From Ahaetulla prasina (taxonomy: Eukaryota > Chordata > Lepidosauria > Squamata > Colubridae): a stretch of DNA of 64,000 nucleotides. The notes below the pieces were generated by a model that saw nothing but the letters and a program-made list of their open reading frames with translations, was not told the DNA's origin and searched no databases. Positions 22,109 through 34,318 of the stretch are shown here, piece after piece (position 1 is the first letter of the stretch; each line of letters opens with the position of its first letter). The position numbers were made by a program, and so were the translations under genes. The stretch spans positions 173,509,002-173,573,001 of the forward strand of contig NC_080541.1 in NCBI RefSeq assembly GCF_028640845.1. The letters are read 5' to 3'.

Positions 22109-22889
22109 CAACGTGATTTTAAATAGGTTTAAATGGAAAATCAGACTCATTGATTTTAATGGAGATTTTCCCCAAGAAACTATTTGTCACCATAGCCTGA
22201 AGTGTCTTCTGGACATTTCAGACTACAGTACATCTTCCCAAATTCCTGACCATTTTATCATGATGGTTGGGACTCATGAGAATTTCAGAAGGGTTGCCAA
22301 TCTCTATTTTAAGTTATAGTATGTCAGCTATTAAAATAAGCCAAGATACTTTTTACAAGATATTATATTCCATATGACTGTGATGGGATTTTACAGTTGT
22401 GATAAAACTAGGCAGCTTACTTTATAGAAGATAATTCTCCCTTTGACAGTCAGAAATCAGTACACCAATCTGAATCCCCATCGATCGTATAAACTTCATC
22501 ACTAAAAATTCTAAGCAATTCCCATAATTGTTTGGAAAGTCTGGAAACTAAGACCAACACTTCGGGATGATGTCTAAGCTGAGGAAACCCTGCTCTATCT
22601 GAAGGTTTCCATTCCCAATCTGTCTAAAAGCTCTAAAGAGGAAAAGCACTGATGTTGCTCATTGATGACACACACGTACATAGATCATTCAATCTCACTT
22701 TATCCTTTTTTGGAGAAATGTACTGTTTTCAGCAGTATAATTTTCTATAACCATATGAGAATCAGTTTAGCATAGTGGTTAATGGGACTATCTAGATAGA
22801 GCTAGTTTAGTGGATGTGGGGTGCTGTTTACTGGGTATGTCTAACCATGGGGATACTGACATATCCAGGGGTGGGTATGACTCTAGAGA

Positions 22890-23455
22890 CTAGGGGTGAC
22901 ATGATAGCAATATTCTAATAGTTGAGAGGCTGTCCCAAAGAAAAGGGGAACAATTATTCTCCATAGTACCTGAGACAAGGCAAGACAAGAAGTAACAGAT
23001 GGAAACTTATAAAAAAAACAACAACAACTAAGCAGAGTTCCTGACAGTGAGAACAATTAGCAAAGCAATAGCACTTAGACTCATTTACCACTTCACAGTG
23101 CTTTACAGCCCTCTCTAAGCGGTTTACAGAGTCAGCATATTGTCCCCAACAATCTGGATCTCATTTTTTATTGACTTGGAAGGATGGAAGGCTGAGTTAA
23201 CCTTGAGCCGTTGAGAATCGAACTCCTGGAATGAGCAGTGAGTTAGCCTGCAGCACTGCATTTTAACCACGGTGCCACAATGGAACAGCTTGCCTTCAGA
23301 AGTTGCAGTGCTTCAACACTGGAGATTTTTTTGACACTGGAGACTTTAAAGAAGAGATTAGACAGCCATTTGTGTGGAATTATATATGGTTTGGTAGGGG
23401 ATTGGACTAGAAGACCTCCAAGGTCCCTTCCAACTCTGCTACTTTGTATTCTGTA
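22890..23455 (+). mobile_element. CR1 LINE 3' end interrupted by a SINE
   Basis: Left part: actaggggtgacatgatagc through ctgacagtgagaacaatta. Right part: aatggaacagcttgccttc through ggactagaagacctccaagg and ttccaactctgctactttgt. These match the CR1 copies at 32.2 and 38.4 kb. The reading frame (usually [10 protein letters not shown]...) is broken. Confidence 0.8.
23061..23278 (-). mobile_element. tRNA-derived SINE inserted in CR1
   Basis: On the minus strand it starts gtggcaccgtggttaaaatg, has box B as gttcgattctcaac, and ends taagtgctattgctttg. It is the same family as 18116-18351. It splits the CR1 between its invariant agaacaatta and tggaacagcttgcc blocks, so it is the younger of the two. 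Confidence 0.85.
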
Positions 23456-23585
23456 CTCCAACAAGCATTCAAATATCAGCAGCCTATCCTGGAAATATGG
23501 AATCAATCACTATTCCTTGTTTTCAATTTTCTTATGCATCAGGAAGAAAAGAAGATTAAATATAATCTTACTAGTCTATTCCAGT

Positions 23586-23815
23586 TGAGGAGAGCCAGTT
23601 CAGTGCAGTGGTTAAGGCATCAGGCTATAACTGGTAGATCGTGAGTTCTAATCCAATTTTAGATACAAAGCCAGGTGGTGACCTTGCTCAGCCCCAGGAA
23701 ACAGGCAATGGCAAACTACTTCTGAAAAACCTTGCCAAGAAAACTCAAGGACTTGTTCAGGCAATCTTCAGGAGATAAAATCTGACTCAAAGCCACAAAA
23801 TTAAAAAAAGTACGG
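23586..23815 (+). mobile_element. Sauria-type SINE
   Basis: The tRNA-like head gagccagttcagtgcagtgg, then gagttctaatcc, is followed by aggcaatggcaaactacttc and cttgccaagaaaact, the BovB-like body, and ctgactcaaagccacaaaat at the 3' end. Confidence 0.75.
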
Positions 23816-23819
23816 CCTC

Positions 23820-26800
23820 CAAGAAGCAAATGCTGTGTTGTATTTGTTATAAATGCTACTGATTCCTGCCTTGTGTTAGCCACTTTACATTGTAGGATAA
23901 TATTTTAATGGTTTAAGTGGTAGGACTCTGTAGATACATAAGATGTAAAACAAGGAAATAATAAGGTTTAAAAATAATTAAGAAAAACACACACTCATTA
24001 GAGTTAAAGAACATTGATCAAATTTGAATAGATGAGTTAACAATGGTGGGCTGTAAATATTCTTATTAGGTTGCCATTAATAAGAGTGTTAATAAGGCAC
24101 ATAGTTAATGTGACACATTAACAAGACACATAGAGATAAACCATATTTACATATCATTTAAAAGGCACAACAAAAAAGTTAAGAAGGCAATAACAAAAAA
24201 CTAAAATATCTTCTTCAGCAGCCTATATCCAGATAACCCATATTAACCCCAGACAATGAGTCAAGCAGAAAACAATACACTAATCAAAGTTCTACCATGG
24301 AGAAAACTATACCCCTACCAAATTTGGCAGGGCAAGCTACTCTATATAAACATAGATGCAGTTTTTAGGTAAGACCAAATGTTCAAACTGGCACAATATA
24401 TTCCTTTTCTGATGGGAACACTTAAAGGGCTTAAGAGTTGAAACAGCACATGCAATCGGACAGTCCCCCAAAATAATGTTGAAAGTGGACTCTCCTCAAG
24501 AGATGGTAGAACATTGGAGTTATACTGGATACAAAATATGCCTGGAGCTATAATTAGGGCAAATCACAACTATGCAAGTTCTTTTTAAATTATTAAATGA
24601 AAAATTTGTGTCACCTATCAAACAAATAGATTGTTGTTATTATCTAACAACAACAAAAACAGTTATTGCTATTAACATTAGTATGACTGCTGCCAATGTT
24701 GCTGAAGTTCAAATCAACTACGAATTGTCAATTTTCACTCAGTTTGCAAATTTACAGAATCGCACAATTTATGGTCTTATCAAGAGCTTCTAAACTTTGC
24801 TAACCCGTGCTCCTGCATTTCAATTCCCCACTTTCCCTTTCCTTTAAATAAACCTGCTTCATTTTCATAACTTTCAAAAGCAGATAAAAAAAAATCTTGA
24901 ATTTCTGAAACATGCAAACTGATCACTGTGGCATTAAGAAATCTTAAGACGACTTATTTTTAAAGGGTTTTATTAGGGAAATTCCTGCTCTTTAAGATAT
25001 TGGTATGGTTGTCAAAAGCAGTCACTTTTGCAGATGTTGGGGCTTTTCTTACACTAATCTGCTAGAAAGCCTGAGCCACAGAGATCACTTAGCAATTTTT
25101 AGATTTAAGGAGATGAGAGAAGAAAAGCAAGAGAACTAGTCCCTCTAGGGTCAAGCCTTATTGGAATTCAGCGATCTCTTTCCAAATATGCAACAGTGTG
25201 GTTAAGACTAATTAATGCAAGACAGCTTAAGGAGATTTGAGGGAGGAAGGGGTCTACAATCCACAGAAGACAAAAAAACACACCCTTTCCCCCATTTTTC
25301 CCCACTTCTCCCTTCCCGTTCTAATACATTAGGGGTAATAACAATCCAGTTTAAACCACACAGCCAAAGTTGCTTTTGCAGAAGCTTTTGCAAACCATTT
25401 TGAAATGCAGAAAGATTTTCTGTACTCTCTTTTGCCTGTCCAGAATTGCATCCATCCATCAATCACTCTAATGCCCTGGAGAGCTTGAGATGTAAAGGAA
25501 TTAAGCACCCTCTCCTATTTATTAGTCCTGCTATTAACTCAGTATTTCTAATTTGGCAAGTCTTTAACACCCTTTTAAGCTTTTAGAAGCAGTAAGTCAG
25601 CTCTCGCTTCAACTAATCATATCAGCTTATTTCTAGAAATTGCAAGAAACACAATGCAGAAATACTGTAAATAGTCCCCAATTGTCATAAACAGAGAAGC
25701 ATTGAAAAAAAAGGAATTTCTAAATGCCTATCTACAATTGACTATCTACCTTAACTAAGCTTATTGTCTAATTGTGCTTTATTTTAATTTAGCTTCATTG
25801 TAAAATCTTATCTAATTGAGCCAAATCCATGAGCCAGGAATGATCTTAGGGGCACTGATATCTTCCTACTATCCCCAAATTCTTTTTTTTAAATGACAAG
25901 TATCTCCAATATCTTAAAACATATTGATTACATTTAGTACTTTATTACTGATTTGCATCATTTGCTGATTTGCTAGTTTGATAATCCAAATTGCAAGTTT
26001 TTCAGTACAATCAATAAGCCAGAGGTAAAAGTTGTAAACTTAAAACAAAAAACAAAATTTAAAAACCCTCTGACAATCTTGATTACTACATATCTTTTAA
26101 ATATGCATTTTCTTCAATATCTGATTAATGACTATTTTGTCTTTTGTCTCCTGAACTTTGTTTTTATACTCTGCTGTCTGAATCTGCCTACATTTTGCTG
26201 TGAATCTAATGGAAGGGTATGGTGAAATAAAAATAATAGTATTTATTTATTTTGTAATACATTTTGCTGCAATAAAAGTTCTCCATGTTAGATAAAGATT
26301 AATTTCATATCATCCACCCAATATTTGATACTGTATAGATGTGTATATAAAATTAAATAATTATTAATTTGATTATTGCTGCAGCATATATACTTTTTTG
26401 GGGGGACAAGACAGCATTTTAAAAATAGTTCTTGTGGAAGAATGCATGGAATGATTATTAACTGGCATTCCAAAAGCACTAATATAGCATCACCTATTCA
26501 AATATTTGATTACCTAAATTTTATAACACAAAACACATTGTGAATATTGTATTATATTGGTCTGAAGTCAGAGCTCTTAGTAAATATTACATATTTCCTT
26601 GCTTTTCAAACACTAATATTACTATTTGTGACAGTGGTGATGGTGGTGCTACTGCTGCTACTACTACTACTACTAATGTATATTGAATTTATATGCCATT
26701 GAATTCCCAGCAAATCTGGACACTTTGCTCCTATTGTTATAACACAGCTGTATGAAGCTGTATGCAGCAGGTCAGAATCTCCCTTGATACTTGAGATGAC

Positions 26801-28850
26801 CTCTCTACTATTTCAGGTTACCTCTCTATCGCTCAACTTGTAGCACCTTCTGTGCAGTAAAACTGACCATTCTTCTACCTGTAACACCTGCAACTTTGTA
26901 AAAAGAAATATTGTAAAATACTGAATTAGAAAAGATATTTTAGGTCTCTGCAGACCTTATGATACTGTAATCATGTCAAATGACATCTGTTCCTAAATTC
27001 CCATAATTATGGGGAATTGTTCACAATTGCTTTTCTGTACAAAATTGTTTTGTTCTTATTTATCATGGCGAATGCAGCAAATAGTTTGTTCTTTTGATCT
27101 TTCCATTTCATAAAGGAAAGATATTGTTATGGCTGTGCTGCTAAAAAAATAGAATAGATCATCAAAGGACTTGCTAGATGATCTGTGATCTAAAAGCCCA
27201 TTTCATAAGTTATATAAATGGAGGAACTGAGAAGAAAGTGGTTCCAGTTATTATTTGACTGGTCCACTATGACTCAGATCATTGTCCAGCAAGCAGAATA
27301 GGAGAGGAAACATATTCCTTTCTTCATCTATTAAAAAGCAATCCAACAGTGATTACGAGCAAGAACATGAAAAGGATAGGAAAAGAAAAGACCTGTCAGC
27401 AAAATAATTTTGGCAAGTGGACTAGATGAGAAAAGCAGGAAGTTAGAATAGGAGGTGTGCTCTGATGAAACATTTCCCACTTGGGAAATGGAAAAATCAT
27501 GGCTATGTAAATTCTACACATTCTTTGGAAATCCACATTTGGTCCTTGTTATTTGCTAGACTGAAAGGGGTCCTGTCTAAATTTGTGGATAGTCTTTGCA
27601 AGTGGATGAAGACAGTTTAGGTGAACTGATTTAAGATTATGTAATTTCTTATAGGGCACAAATATTTACACTGATGCAGCTACGGCTACCACCCCATTAG
27701 ATAATAATAAACTGGCTTCCACATAAAAATCCTGGTTTAAATTTGAGCTATATTTTGATTTGACATACCATCATTTGATTTCAATATTCTTTTGGGGAAA
27801 TCAGGTTTAGTAAGTCAGTGTAAATTGTAAATTTAGTCAGTCATTTAATCAAATATAAATTTAGTCAGTAAGTCAATGTAAATTACACACCTTACAAACA
27901 TGGCTGTTAAACATAAGCCTGGGGCAGGTGTCCTGTGAGGCCATTTTTTACTTTCTGTTGAACTTCCAAAATTATATTATCCTATAAAAAATTAAGCCAG
28001 GCTTTTTTGGATACTCATCTTCATTTCTGTAATAAGAAATATGTAAGAAAAACATCAGCCAAGGAAATAAATAAACCAAGCAACAAAACTTCACAATTGA
28101 TTACAAATAACAAGCTGGATTAACTAATCAAACCAATAGCTATTTTAGCTAGGCATTTTATAATACCATTTTCATTCATTCATTCAATTTATTGATCATC
28201 CATTTTACCAAAGAATAGTTCTTTTACAAAAAAATTACCAAAAAAAATTATTTATTCCTAAACCATACTAGCCTGGACTTGTATTAACAACAATAATTAA
28301 AATGACAAAACTGCTGGCAAACTTACATACAAGACAAAATACTTTTAACATAAGCAAAAAATCCAGACAGACGTCTCCCTATTTTACATATCTTATGAAA
28401 TTGCACAGCTAATTCAAATGCTAAAATTGTAGCTTTTTAAAAAAATTTACTTGTAGAATTTTGGATTGGAATAAAATTCCCACACAGGTACACCCTAAAA
28501 GTCCTCAGAGTTAGTATTCGTCATGTAAATATATAGAAATGTATCTTAGCTTACAACTGGGACAAGAATATTTAAGTAAGCAAAATTATAAAGTGGAAAA
28601 AGACTTCAAAAGAGTGGAAATTAGGCTTCTGGTACAAGTTAAACTAAGAAATAGATTTCTGATAAATTTTATTTCATATCTATACAGTACATTATTCTGA
28701 ACCTTCTACTGGATAATTACTAATGGGTTTATTTCTTCTATAATTGAGAGGAAATGTAGAATTCCACAAGGATACCCCATCTCTTTAATAATTAATTCAG
28801 TAGTGAAACTTTGGTGTACTAACTTAGATAATGTAATATCAAAACATGTA
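23820..28850. other. Long AT-rich stretch without a recognised gene
   Basis: About 5 kb without an element I can name, apart from a small triplet run near 26640-26680. The part 25480-25830 has dense TAATTA/TAAGCTTA-like boxes and little simple repeat. It is a candidate for conserved non-coding DNA on appearance only. Short open frames here (for example 25208-25462) show no recognised domain. Confidence 0.4.
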
Positions 28851-28859
28851 TGATTTACA

Positions 28860-29323
28860 CAGTGGTGAAATTTGAACCCATTTACTACCAAATGCGAGGT
28901 GTGCACATGCGCAGTGCACACCAAAAGGAGGCATGGGGTAAGTAGAACAGCGCGGGGGTGTGTGATCAGCTGTGGTGCGCAATCTTTTTTTTTTTACTTT
29001 TAAAAGCACTTTTTTTAACAACCTCTTTGGCTAAAGAAAAAATGCTTTTAAAAGTAAAAAAAAAAGCCTCTGACGATCAGGCAACTCAGCTGTGATTGTC
29101 AGAGCCTCTTTTTTACCTTTTAAAAGCATTTTTTAACAACCTATTAGGCCAAATAGGTTGTAAAAAAATGCTTTTAAAAGTAAAAAAAAGGCTCTGATGA
29201 TCACATGGCTCAGCTAGGCATAGGCGGGGGGGCAGGGATTTTTCCTACCAGTTCTCTGAATCACCCTCCACCATCACTACCGGATCAGCCAACCTGGTCC
29301 TAACTGGGAGCATTTCACCCCTG
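28860..29323. mobile_element. 464-bp hAT-type MITE with internal double hairpin
   Basis: The ends cagtggtgaaat and atttcacccctg are inverted repeats with one mismatch. The flanks gatttaca (28852-28859) and gatctaca (29324-29331) are an 8-bp target duplication with one difference. Inside, two consecutive foldbacks built from cttttaaaagca and tgcttttaaaag each close on themselves. Confidence 0.85.
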
Positions 29324-29389
29324 GATCTACACAGTAACATCTTTTGTGTAACTGGTAAGGCAAATAAATATATATATTTGGGTTTTCTC

Positions 29390-29489
29390 CCGCATAAAAT
29401 TGGAAGTGTCTTGGCGACGTTTCGACGACGTCTCATTCAACATCTTCAGGCTAGAAGCACGAAGCTGAAAACACCAGCCTGAAGATGAT
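29390..29489. mobile_element. Penelope-like element, left arm (two facing ends)
   Basis: At 29411-29450 the hammerhead-like end reads on the minus strand (cgtcgaaacgtcgcc in reverse). After about 25 bp the same end starts again on the plus strand (cagcctgaagatgat, 29475-29489) and is then broken by the L2 insertion. Facing terminal copies are a known arrangement in Penelope-like elements. Confidence 0.6.
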
Positions 29490-30309
29490 TTTATTTTATT
29501 TTATTTATTTATTTTATTTTATTAAATTTTTATACCGCCCTTCTCCCGAAGGACTCAGGGCGGTGTACAGCCAAAGTAAAAACAAAGATATATACAATTT
29601 AAAACAACAATTAAAAAGAGCAAATTTTAAAGGCCGATTATTAAAATTTAAATTAAAAAGTTAAAAAATATTAAAAACCCAATTAAAATACATCACTAAT
29701 TATGCCAGTCCCGCTTTAATGAATAAATATGTTTTGAGCTCACGACGGAAGGTCCGAAGATCGGGCACTTGACGCAGACCGGGGAAGTTCATTCCAGAGC
29801 GTCACTGCCCCCACAGAGAAGGCCCTACTCCTGGGGCCGCCGACTGTTTGGCTTTAAAAGCACCTGAGGAGACCCTCTGTGCGAGCGCACTGGTCGGTGA
29901 GAGGCTAATGGTGGCAGTAGGCGGTCCCGTAAATATCCCGGTCCTAGGCCATGGAGCGCTTTAAAGATAGTTACCAAAATCTTGAAGCGCACCCGAAGAC
30001 CACAGGAAGCCAGTGCAAGCTACGGAGCAGCGATGTCATGGGAGCCAAAAGGTGCTCCTCTATCACCCGCAGCCGCATTCTGGACTAACTGCAGCCTCCG
30101 GGTGCACCTCAAGGGCAGCCCCATGTAGAGAGCGTTGCAATAATCCAGCCTAGACGTAACCAGAGCGTGAGTTATAAGAGCGTGCATAAGGCATCCCGAT
30201 CAAGGAAGGGACGCAACTGGCGAACCAGGCGAACCTGGTAAAAGGCCCTCCTGGCGACGGCCGCCAGGTGTTCATCAAAAGACAGCCGTCCGTCCAGGAG
30301 GACACCCAA
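29490..30309 (-). mobile_element. L2 LINE 3' portion inserted in the Penelope-like element
   Basis: On the minus strand the coding traces run LGVLLDGRLSFDEH-like, then the QVRL...FL region, LITSGLDYCNAL-like, RLQLVQNAAARVIE-like and WLPV. These are followed by the 3' end with ctgagtccttcgggagaagg and a TTTTATTT-type tail on the plus strand (29490-29535). It shares about 70 bp of identity with the L2 at 32.5-34.1 kb around ctaatggtggcagtaggcgg. It is heavily substituted and frameshifted. Confidence 0.8.
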
Positions 30310-30412
30310 GTTGAGACTTCGTTGAAACGTCGCCAAGACACTGCCAATTTTATGTGGAAGAAAACCCTAATAACCAAAGACCTACATACAAACACCCGCG
30401 AAAACCTCAGAA
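30310..30412 (+). mobile_element. Penelope-like element, right arm
   Basis: Resumes with gttgagacttcgttgaaacg and tcgccaagacactgccaatt, then aaagacctacatacaaacac and cgcgaaaacctcagaaaaga. This completes the end that was split at 29489, and the tetramer array follows directly. Confidence 0.65.
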
Positions 30413-30415
30413 AAG

Positions 30416-30417
30416 AT

Positions 30418-30475
<58 letters not shown>

Positions 30476-30489
30476 GATAGAGATAGAGA
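30416..30489. repeat. (GATA)n tetramer array
   Basis: About 14 perfect gata units, then three agatagag-type variants. It is attached to the same terminal sequence of the Penelope-like element as the array at 19171-19240. Confidence 0.93.
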
Positions 30490-31395
30490 TGTATCTATAA
30501 TCTAAAAATTATTACTAATAGGATCTTCCATGCCTCTGCCTTTTCTGAATCCAACTTAAAGCATATGTTTCTCCTTCTTATTTAATTGTCATCCTCAATT
30601 TCTTTATATTGTTTATTGTTTAGATATAACTACTTAACTCCTTTTGTTCTTCTTTTTTGGAACTTGCTGTTTAGTTGGAGAGATTGTCTTCTGTCTCTGC
30701 TTTTTGTTTTCTGCTTTCTTTAGGTAGTATCAACAAATTGGCAAACAGGCATTTAATTTTTTAAAACATTTTTTTTCTTTTACCGGTGTTGTTTGCTTGC
30801 TTGCTTGCTTTCTTCATCTCAGTTCTTCAGGATCTTTTTTAAAACCAATAAAACCATTAAAAATCTATCTGTAGAATATTGTCAGTCTCATATCTTCTTG
30901 TTCTAATGAATGTCCTTGTTTTATTAAAATTGTAATTTTGCAGAAAGAAGTGTGTAATCTGAACTATAGCCAGAACTAGGTCTTGTTTTGGCTGACTAAA
31001 TACAGTTTTTCCATCTTTGTTTGCTAAGTATATAATCAATTTGATTTTAATATTGTTAATCCAGTGATGTCTATGTGTAAAGTCATCTTTTAGAGATTTT
31101 GGATCTGGCATTATAACAGGACAAGACTATATTCTTTGACAAACAGAAGCCATCTCCAAGGTGCGAGAGCTGTGAACGTTGCTAGAAGGAGGAATATATT
31201 CTATTTATCATTTCTCAGTTGTAGATTTTGACTCATGCTAATTCATTACAACATAGACTTCAACAAGTTAAAAAAGGTTTTAAAAGGTTTAAGTTACATC
31301 TATATCTAAATGGGACGAAGGAGAGAGAAAGAGAAGTAGTGTGGTCATTGAATGGAATGGAATCCCACAGCTCAGCATAGTCAGAGAAAACTGTC
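30490..31395. other. No recognised gene; short (GCTT)n near 30791
   Basis: AT-rich. Frames such as 30857-31111 on the minus strand have no family motif that I recognise. Confidence 0.4.
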
Positions 31396-31403
31396 ATTCT
31401 TAC

Positions 31404-31582
31404 CAGTGGTGGGTTTCACATATTCTTACTACTGGTTCCCCCTGCGCGTGCATGCTCGCTTTGCGCATGCACCTTCCGTGTGTGCGCCAGGCCTCAAAAA
31501 CGTGGCTAAATAGGATGGCATTACACTGGGGCAGGTGGATGGGCCCACCTGCAGTCGCCGAACTGGCGGAATACCCTCTTTG
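31404..31582. mobile_element. hAT-type MITE with perfect 8-bp target duplication
   Basis: The left end is cagtggtgggtttcaca and the internal box ttactactggttcc. The right end is worn. The identical 8-mers attcttac at 31396-31403 and 31583-31590 fix the boundaries. Confidence 0.8.
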
Positions 31583-32144
31583 ATTCTTACCATCTTAAAG
31601 TGAAGTGACATTTGTATTTCCCTTTGTTTATCACTTTCTTGCACTGCACTCTCACTGAGGGCAAAGTACAGCTTAAACCCTTATCTCTAATGATCCTGGG
31701 TGATCCTCTGCCCAAACAGAGAGCAGATACACATCCTTTCAGAACATTCTTAGGGAATATAGTCCTTACTCTCATATCACCCTTAAAATGGCTTTTCCAA
31801 AGAACAGTCTTTTTTGGACATTGCTATTTGAGGTGTCACCCATGTAACAGTGTTTCATGTAGAGTAATTAAGCACACTACAAGCCATTACTACAATTACA
31901 ACAAGTAACTTGTACTACAATTACTACAAGTAATTAAGCACACTACTGTGCAGAAACCATTGAACCCGAGAGTGCGTAATACAACAGGAACAGGAAATCC
32001 ATCACAGGAACAACAGAGATGAATCCTACAGTAGCAACATGATACGGGAAGCAACTACAATAGGAGAGGAATAACAGAGCTGCATATAAGGAAGACAACA
32101 CTTATAACAAGCAGTATTCTCAATTATTGCATTTTACGATTTAA

Positions 32145-32490
32145 AAAATTTTACGATGTAAAAAAGATGTTGAGACTCTAGAAAGAGTGCAGAGAAGAGC
32201 AACAAAGATGATTAGGGGACTGGAGGCTAAAACATACGAAGAACGGTTGCAGGAACTCGATATGCCTAGTTTAATGAAAAGAAGGACTAGGGGAGACATG
32301 ATAGCAGTGTTCCAATATCTCAGGGGTTGCCACAAAGAAGAGGGAGTCAAACTATTCTCCAAAGCACCTGACGGTAGAACAAGAAGCAATGGATGGAAAC
32401 TAAAGGAGAGAAACAACTTTGAACTAAGGAGAAATTTCCTGACAGTTAGAACAATTAATCAGTGGAACAACTTGCCTGCAGAAGTTGTGA

Positions 32491-32491
<1 letters not shown>
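32145..32491 (+). mobile_element. CR1 LINE C-terminal fragment, 3' end cut off
   Basis: The plus frame 32187-32480 is open and reads [20 protein letters not shown], then [20 protein letters not shown] and NFELRRNFLTVRTINQWNNL, the CR1 C-terminal domain. It stops at gcagaagttgtgaatt, where an ATT array and a minus-strand L2 begin. The missing 3' end (present at 38773-38911 in the sister copy) did not reappear beyond 34.1 kb. Confidence 0.85.
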
Positions 32492-32556
<65 letters not shown>

Positions 32557-32558
32557 TA
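32492..32558. repeat. (ATT)n array, tail of the L2 insertion
   Basis: About 21 ATT units lie exactly between the broken CR1 and the L2 3' end, so they are the expanded tail of the L2 (AAT on its strand). Confidence 0.9.
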
Positions 32559-34100
32559 TTATATTTGTATACCGCCCATCTCCCGAAGGACTCAGGGCGG
32601 TTCACAGTCAAAAACAACAGAAAAACATATAATACATAAAAAGCTAAAAGAATAGACAGTTAAATTCAATTGATGCTCTAACTTTTAAATACAAATTTAA
32701 AACCTCATTTAAACCCTTTTTTTTAAAATCCCAAGTTTAAAACTACGTTCAAGCTAGTCCTGCTCTTCGAAACAGCAGCGTCTTCAGCTCACGGCGGAAG
32801 GACTTGAGATCGGGGAGTTGACGAAGCCCCAGAGGAAGCTCGTTCCAGAGGGTAGGGGCCCCCACAGAGAAGGCCCTCCCCCTAGAGGTCGCCAGCCGAC
32901 ATTGTTTAGCTGACGGTATCCGGAGGAGGCCCTCTCTGTGAGAGCGCACTGGTCGGTGAGAGGCTAATGGTGGCAGTAGGCGGTCCCGTAAATATCCCGG
33001 TCCTAGGCCATGGAGCGTTTTAAAGGTGATAACAAGTACCTTGAAGTGAACCCGGAAGACCACTGGGAGCCAGTGCAGATTACGCAGGAGGGGTGTCACA
33101 TGGGAGCCAAAAGGTGCTCCCTCTATCACCCGCGCAGCCGCATTCTGGACCAGTTGGAGTCTCCGGGTACCCTTCAAGGGGAGCCCCATGTAGAGAGCAT
33201 TACAGTAGTCCAGGCGGGATGTAACCAGGGCATGAGCAACCGTGCATAAGGCAGCCCGATCCAGAAAGGAACGAACTGGCGTATCAGGCGAACCTGATGA
33301 AAAGCTCCCCTGGTGACGGCTATCATATGATCTTCAAAAGACAGCCGTGCATCCAGGAGGACGCCCAGATTACGAGCCCTTTCCGTGGGGGCCAATAGTT
33401 CGCCCCCAATGGTCAGTGATGGAATTAGTTGACTGTACCGGGCCGCCGGCATCCACAGCCACTCGGTCTTGGTGGGATTAAGTCTGAGTCTGTTCCTCCC
33501 CATCCAAACCCGTACGGCCTCCAGGCACTGGGACATCATTTCAACAGCCTCGTTGGGGTGGTTAGGTGGAAATATAGAGCTGGGTATCATCAGCGATAGA
33601 TGACAACTCACCCCAAAACCACGGATGATCTCACCCAGCGGCTTCATATAGATGTTGAACAGAAGAGGCGAGAGAACCGACCCCTGAGGCACCCCACATA
33701 AGAGGCGCCTTGGGGTCGATCTCTGTCCCCCCGTCAACACCGTCTGCGACCGGTCGGAGAGGTAGGAGGAGAACCACCGATGAACAGTGCCCCTCACTCC
33801 AAGTCCCCCGGGCCGGCGCAGCAGGGTACCATGGTCGATGGGATCAAAAGCCCCTGAGAGATCTAATAGGACCAAGACAGAGGAATAACCTCTGTCCCGA
33901 GCCCTCAAGAGATCATCAACCAATGCGACCAAGGCTGTTTCCGTGCTGTGACCAGGCCGGAAACCGGACTGGAATGGATCAAGATAGACATTTTCATCCA
34001 GGTACTGGGGCAACTGTCGTGCAACCACACTCTCGACAACCTTTGCCACAAAGCGAAGGTTGGAGACCGGACGATAATTTGATAAACTAGCTGGGTCAAG
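32559..34100 (-). mobile_element. L2 LINE, reverse transcriptase and C-terminal domain, frameshifted
   Basis: The minus frame 34049-33174 (291 codons) has PFQSGFRPGHSTETALVALV, motif A as VLLDLSGAFDPIDHGTLL and motif B as GVPQGSVLSPLLFNIYMKPL. It continues with NLGVLLDARLSFEDH. The catalytic YADD box is out of frame: about 33605-33585 reads CHLSLMIPSS because one base is missing, and the frame returns about 35 bases later. A further frame covers 33189-32749 with RRLQLVQNAAARVIEG, LHWLPV, FKVLVITFKTLHGLGPGYL and APTLWNELPLGLR. The 3' end has ctgagtccttcgggagatgg. It starts abruptly within the RT fingers, so it is 5'-truncated. Confidence 0.9.
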
Positions 34101-34318
34101 GAAATTTAGTACTGCATAAAAGTCCTTAGCCTGACTCCAGACCCAGCATTTCTGAATGCATATATATCTCAGCTAGATCTCCCTCTACATCCTCATGAGT
34201 GATTCTGCCTCCATTCCCATAAATATACAAATCCAAACTTTAAAATCCAGATGGATTTTTTGAGGAACTGACCTAGGCCAATTTCACTCTTGCGATGTGG
34301 CTAGTTTTGTTGTCCTAC

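Noticed and set aside
24240..24400. Possible LTR or promoter around ctatataaac
   Set aside because: A TATA-like string alone is not enough; no matching termini, target duplication or second copy was found.
32187..32639. 150-residue frame taken as a possible host gene
   Set aside because: Its first part is the CR1 C-terminal domain and the rest is polytyrosine from the ATT array.
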